DNA of 64,000 nt from CALJFL01 sp036961205 (GTDB taxonomy: Bacteria > Pseudomonadota > Gammaproteobacteria > Pseudomonadales > Halieaceae), in the NCBI GenBank assembly GCA_036961205.1, contig JBALVI010000006.1, positions 1 through 64,000 of the forward strand, in the 5' to 3' direction. Below the pieces are notes generated by a model. That model searched no databases. It saw nothing but the letters and a program-made list of their open reading frames with translations, and had not been told where the DNA came from. Positions 63,434 through 64,000 of the stretch are shown in pieces (within the stretch, counting starts at the first letter, position 1; every line of letters starts with the position of its first letter). The position numbers and the translations under genes are program-made.

Positions 63434-64000
63434 CTAGCGCCCATCCATACTCAGGCTTCGCTTGACCGGTTCGGCCACTTTTTTGGCGCTTGCCTGCTCT
63501 GTTTTCTCATCACCGCTGTCATCGCGGTTCTCTTCGTCGTTCTCTTCGCCGTTCTCTTCACTACTCTCGTTCGCAGCCGATGGCGACGGGGGCGGCGCAG
63601 TGATCACCGCTTTTTTAAGAACCAGTGTTTCGACGCTGACCCCGTCGCTAAACGTGACCTCATTGGCCTTAACCGACTCAAGAGTCCAACCCTTGTGCGA
63701 GTCGCCTTGCATGAGACGAGTTTTTTTACCTTTAACCAGCGCGATTATCCCGGTGGACTGCTCACTTCCAAACACCCCAAGCAACTTGATTTCCTTCAGT
63801 TCTTTAGCTGCAGCTTTAGCCTGAGTCGCGGTCTCGGCCGCACCCGTATCAACCAAAGAAGCTCCATCCAACGGTCGGCGCGACACCCAAAACAGCGGGC
63901 GCGCCAGCATTTCATTTCTTTCTTCTGCAGTGACGTCGGGCTGCGAAGTCATCGATAAAACCTGCAGCGCATCGGCCGCAGGCGGAACCGAATCTGTCGG
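63434..64000 (-). CDS. Type II secretion GspN/GspC-like protein (5' end beyond the window)
   Basis: Partial: the frame stays open to the right edge, so the N-terminus is missing; the internal Met at 63952 is probably not the start. The visible part has MLARPLFWVSRRPLDG, a motif I associate with GspN/XpsN-type components, then a beta-rich region (IKLLGVFGSEQSTGIIALV ... TLESVKANEVTFSDG) resembling the homology region of GspC. It ends with an acidic Glu/Asp/Asn-rich tail. No PDZ domain is visible. It stands directly before gspD, as xpsN stands before xpsD in Xanthomonas. The choice between GspC and GspN type is open. Confidence 0.7.
   Translation of the reverse strand, partial: PTDSVPPAADALQVLSMTSQPDVTAEERNEMLARPLFWVSRRPLDGASLVDTGAAETATQAKAAAKELKEIKLLGVFGSEQSTGIIALVKGKKTRLMQGDSHKGWTLESVKANEVTFSDGVSVETLVLKKAVITAPPPSPSAANESSEENGEENDEENRDDSGDEKTEQASAKKVAEPVKRSLSMDGR

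Overview
The window reads as chromosomal DNA of a free-living, probably marine gammaproteobacterium close to the Pseudomonas/Cellvibrionales side of the class. Two blocks support this. One is the gene order clpB, pgeF (yfiH), rluD, bamD, pilS, pilR, minor pilins, ispH, fkpB, lspA, ileS, ribF, murJ, which matches the order I know from pseudomonads. The other is ilvY divergent from an enterobacterial-type long ilvC. The genus cannot be told from the sequence alone. Genes are densely packed, most lie on the minus strand, and many overlap by 4-11 bases. I saw no tRNA gene, CRISPR array, transposase or prophage gene.

Layout. 1-120: a strong promoter with the features of an rRNA-operon promoter, pointing off the left edge. 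393-6453: phosphatidylserine synthase and the branched-chain amino acid block (ilvY, ilvC, ilvI, ilvH). Between the convergent ilvC and ilvH lies an unusual composite of three nested perfect inverted repeats (3906-4160). 6951-7885: two tandem DUF4124 exported proteins. 7911-14410: a first complete minor-pilin/PilY1 operon. 14603-19962: clpB with a textbook heat-shock promoter, pgeF, rluD, bamD. 20001-23024: the pilS/pilR two-component system. 23041-29684: a second complete minor-pilin/PilY1 operon in the expected place next to ispH. 29802-37192: ispH, fkpB, lspA, ileS, ribF, murJ. 37199-46796: nudF, pyrB, sbcB, class I fumarase, a membrane-anchored coiled-coil protein, a small PuuD-like membrane protein, groEL/groES with a perfect CIRCE operator, fxsA and an alkyltransferase-like protein. 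46825-57511: an accessory surface-glycan region with an O-acyltransferase, three glycosyltransferases, four P-loop sulfotransferase-like proteins, a sugar-nucleotide epimerase and an AmpG-like permease. 57508-60829: a periplasmic PpiC-type isomerase, an exported protein of unknown function with strong expression signals, and a small lipoprotein. 61200-64000: the type II secretion secretin GspD and the 3' part of a GspN/GspC-like gene that runs off the right edge.

How the parts fit. Two full sets of type IV pilus tip/minor-pilin genes flank the pilSR regulators. Both have the V-W-X-Y1 core, but fimT and pilE have swapped ends, and the two PilY1 adhesins differ in their N-terminal regions. This suggests two alternative pilus tips on one shared machine. 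The glycan region next to a highly expressed exported protein and a periplasmic foldase suggests a sulfated and acylated surface glycan. Heat-shock control is split: clpB carries a sigma32 promoter, while groESL has a sigma70 promoter followed by a CIRCE operator, with a weaker sigma32 candidate. The least explained object is the nested inverted-repeat composite at 3906-4160.
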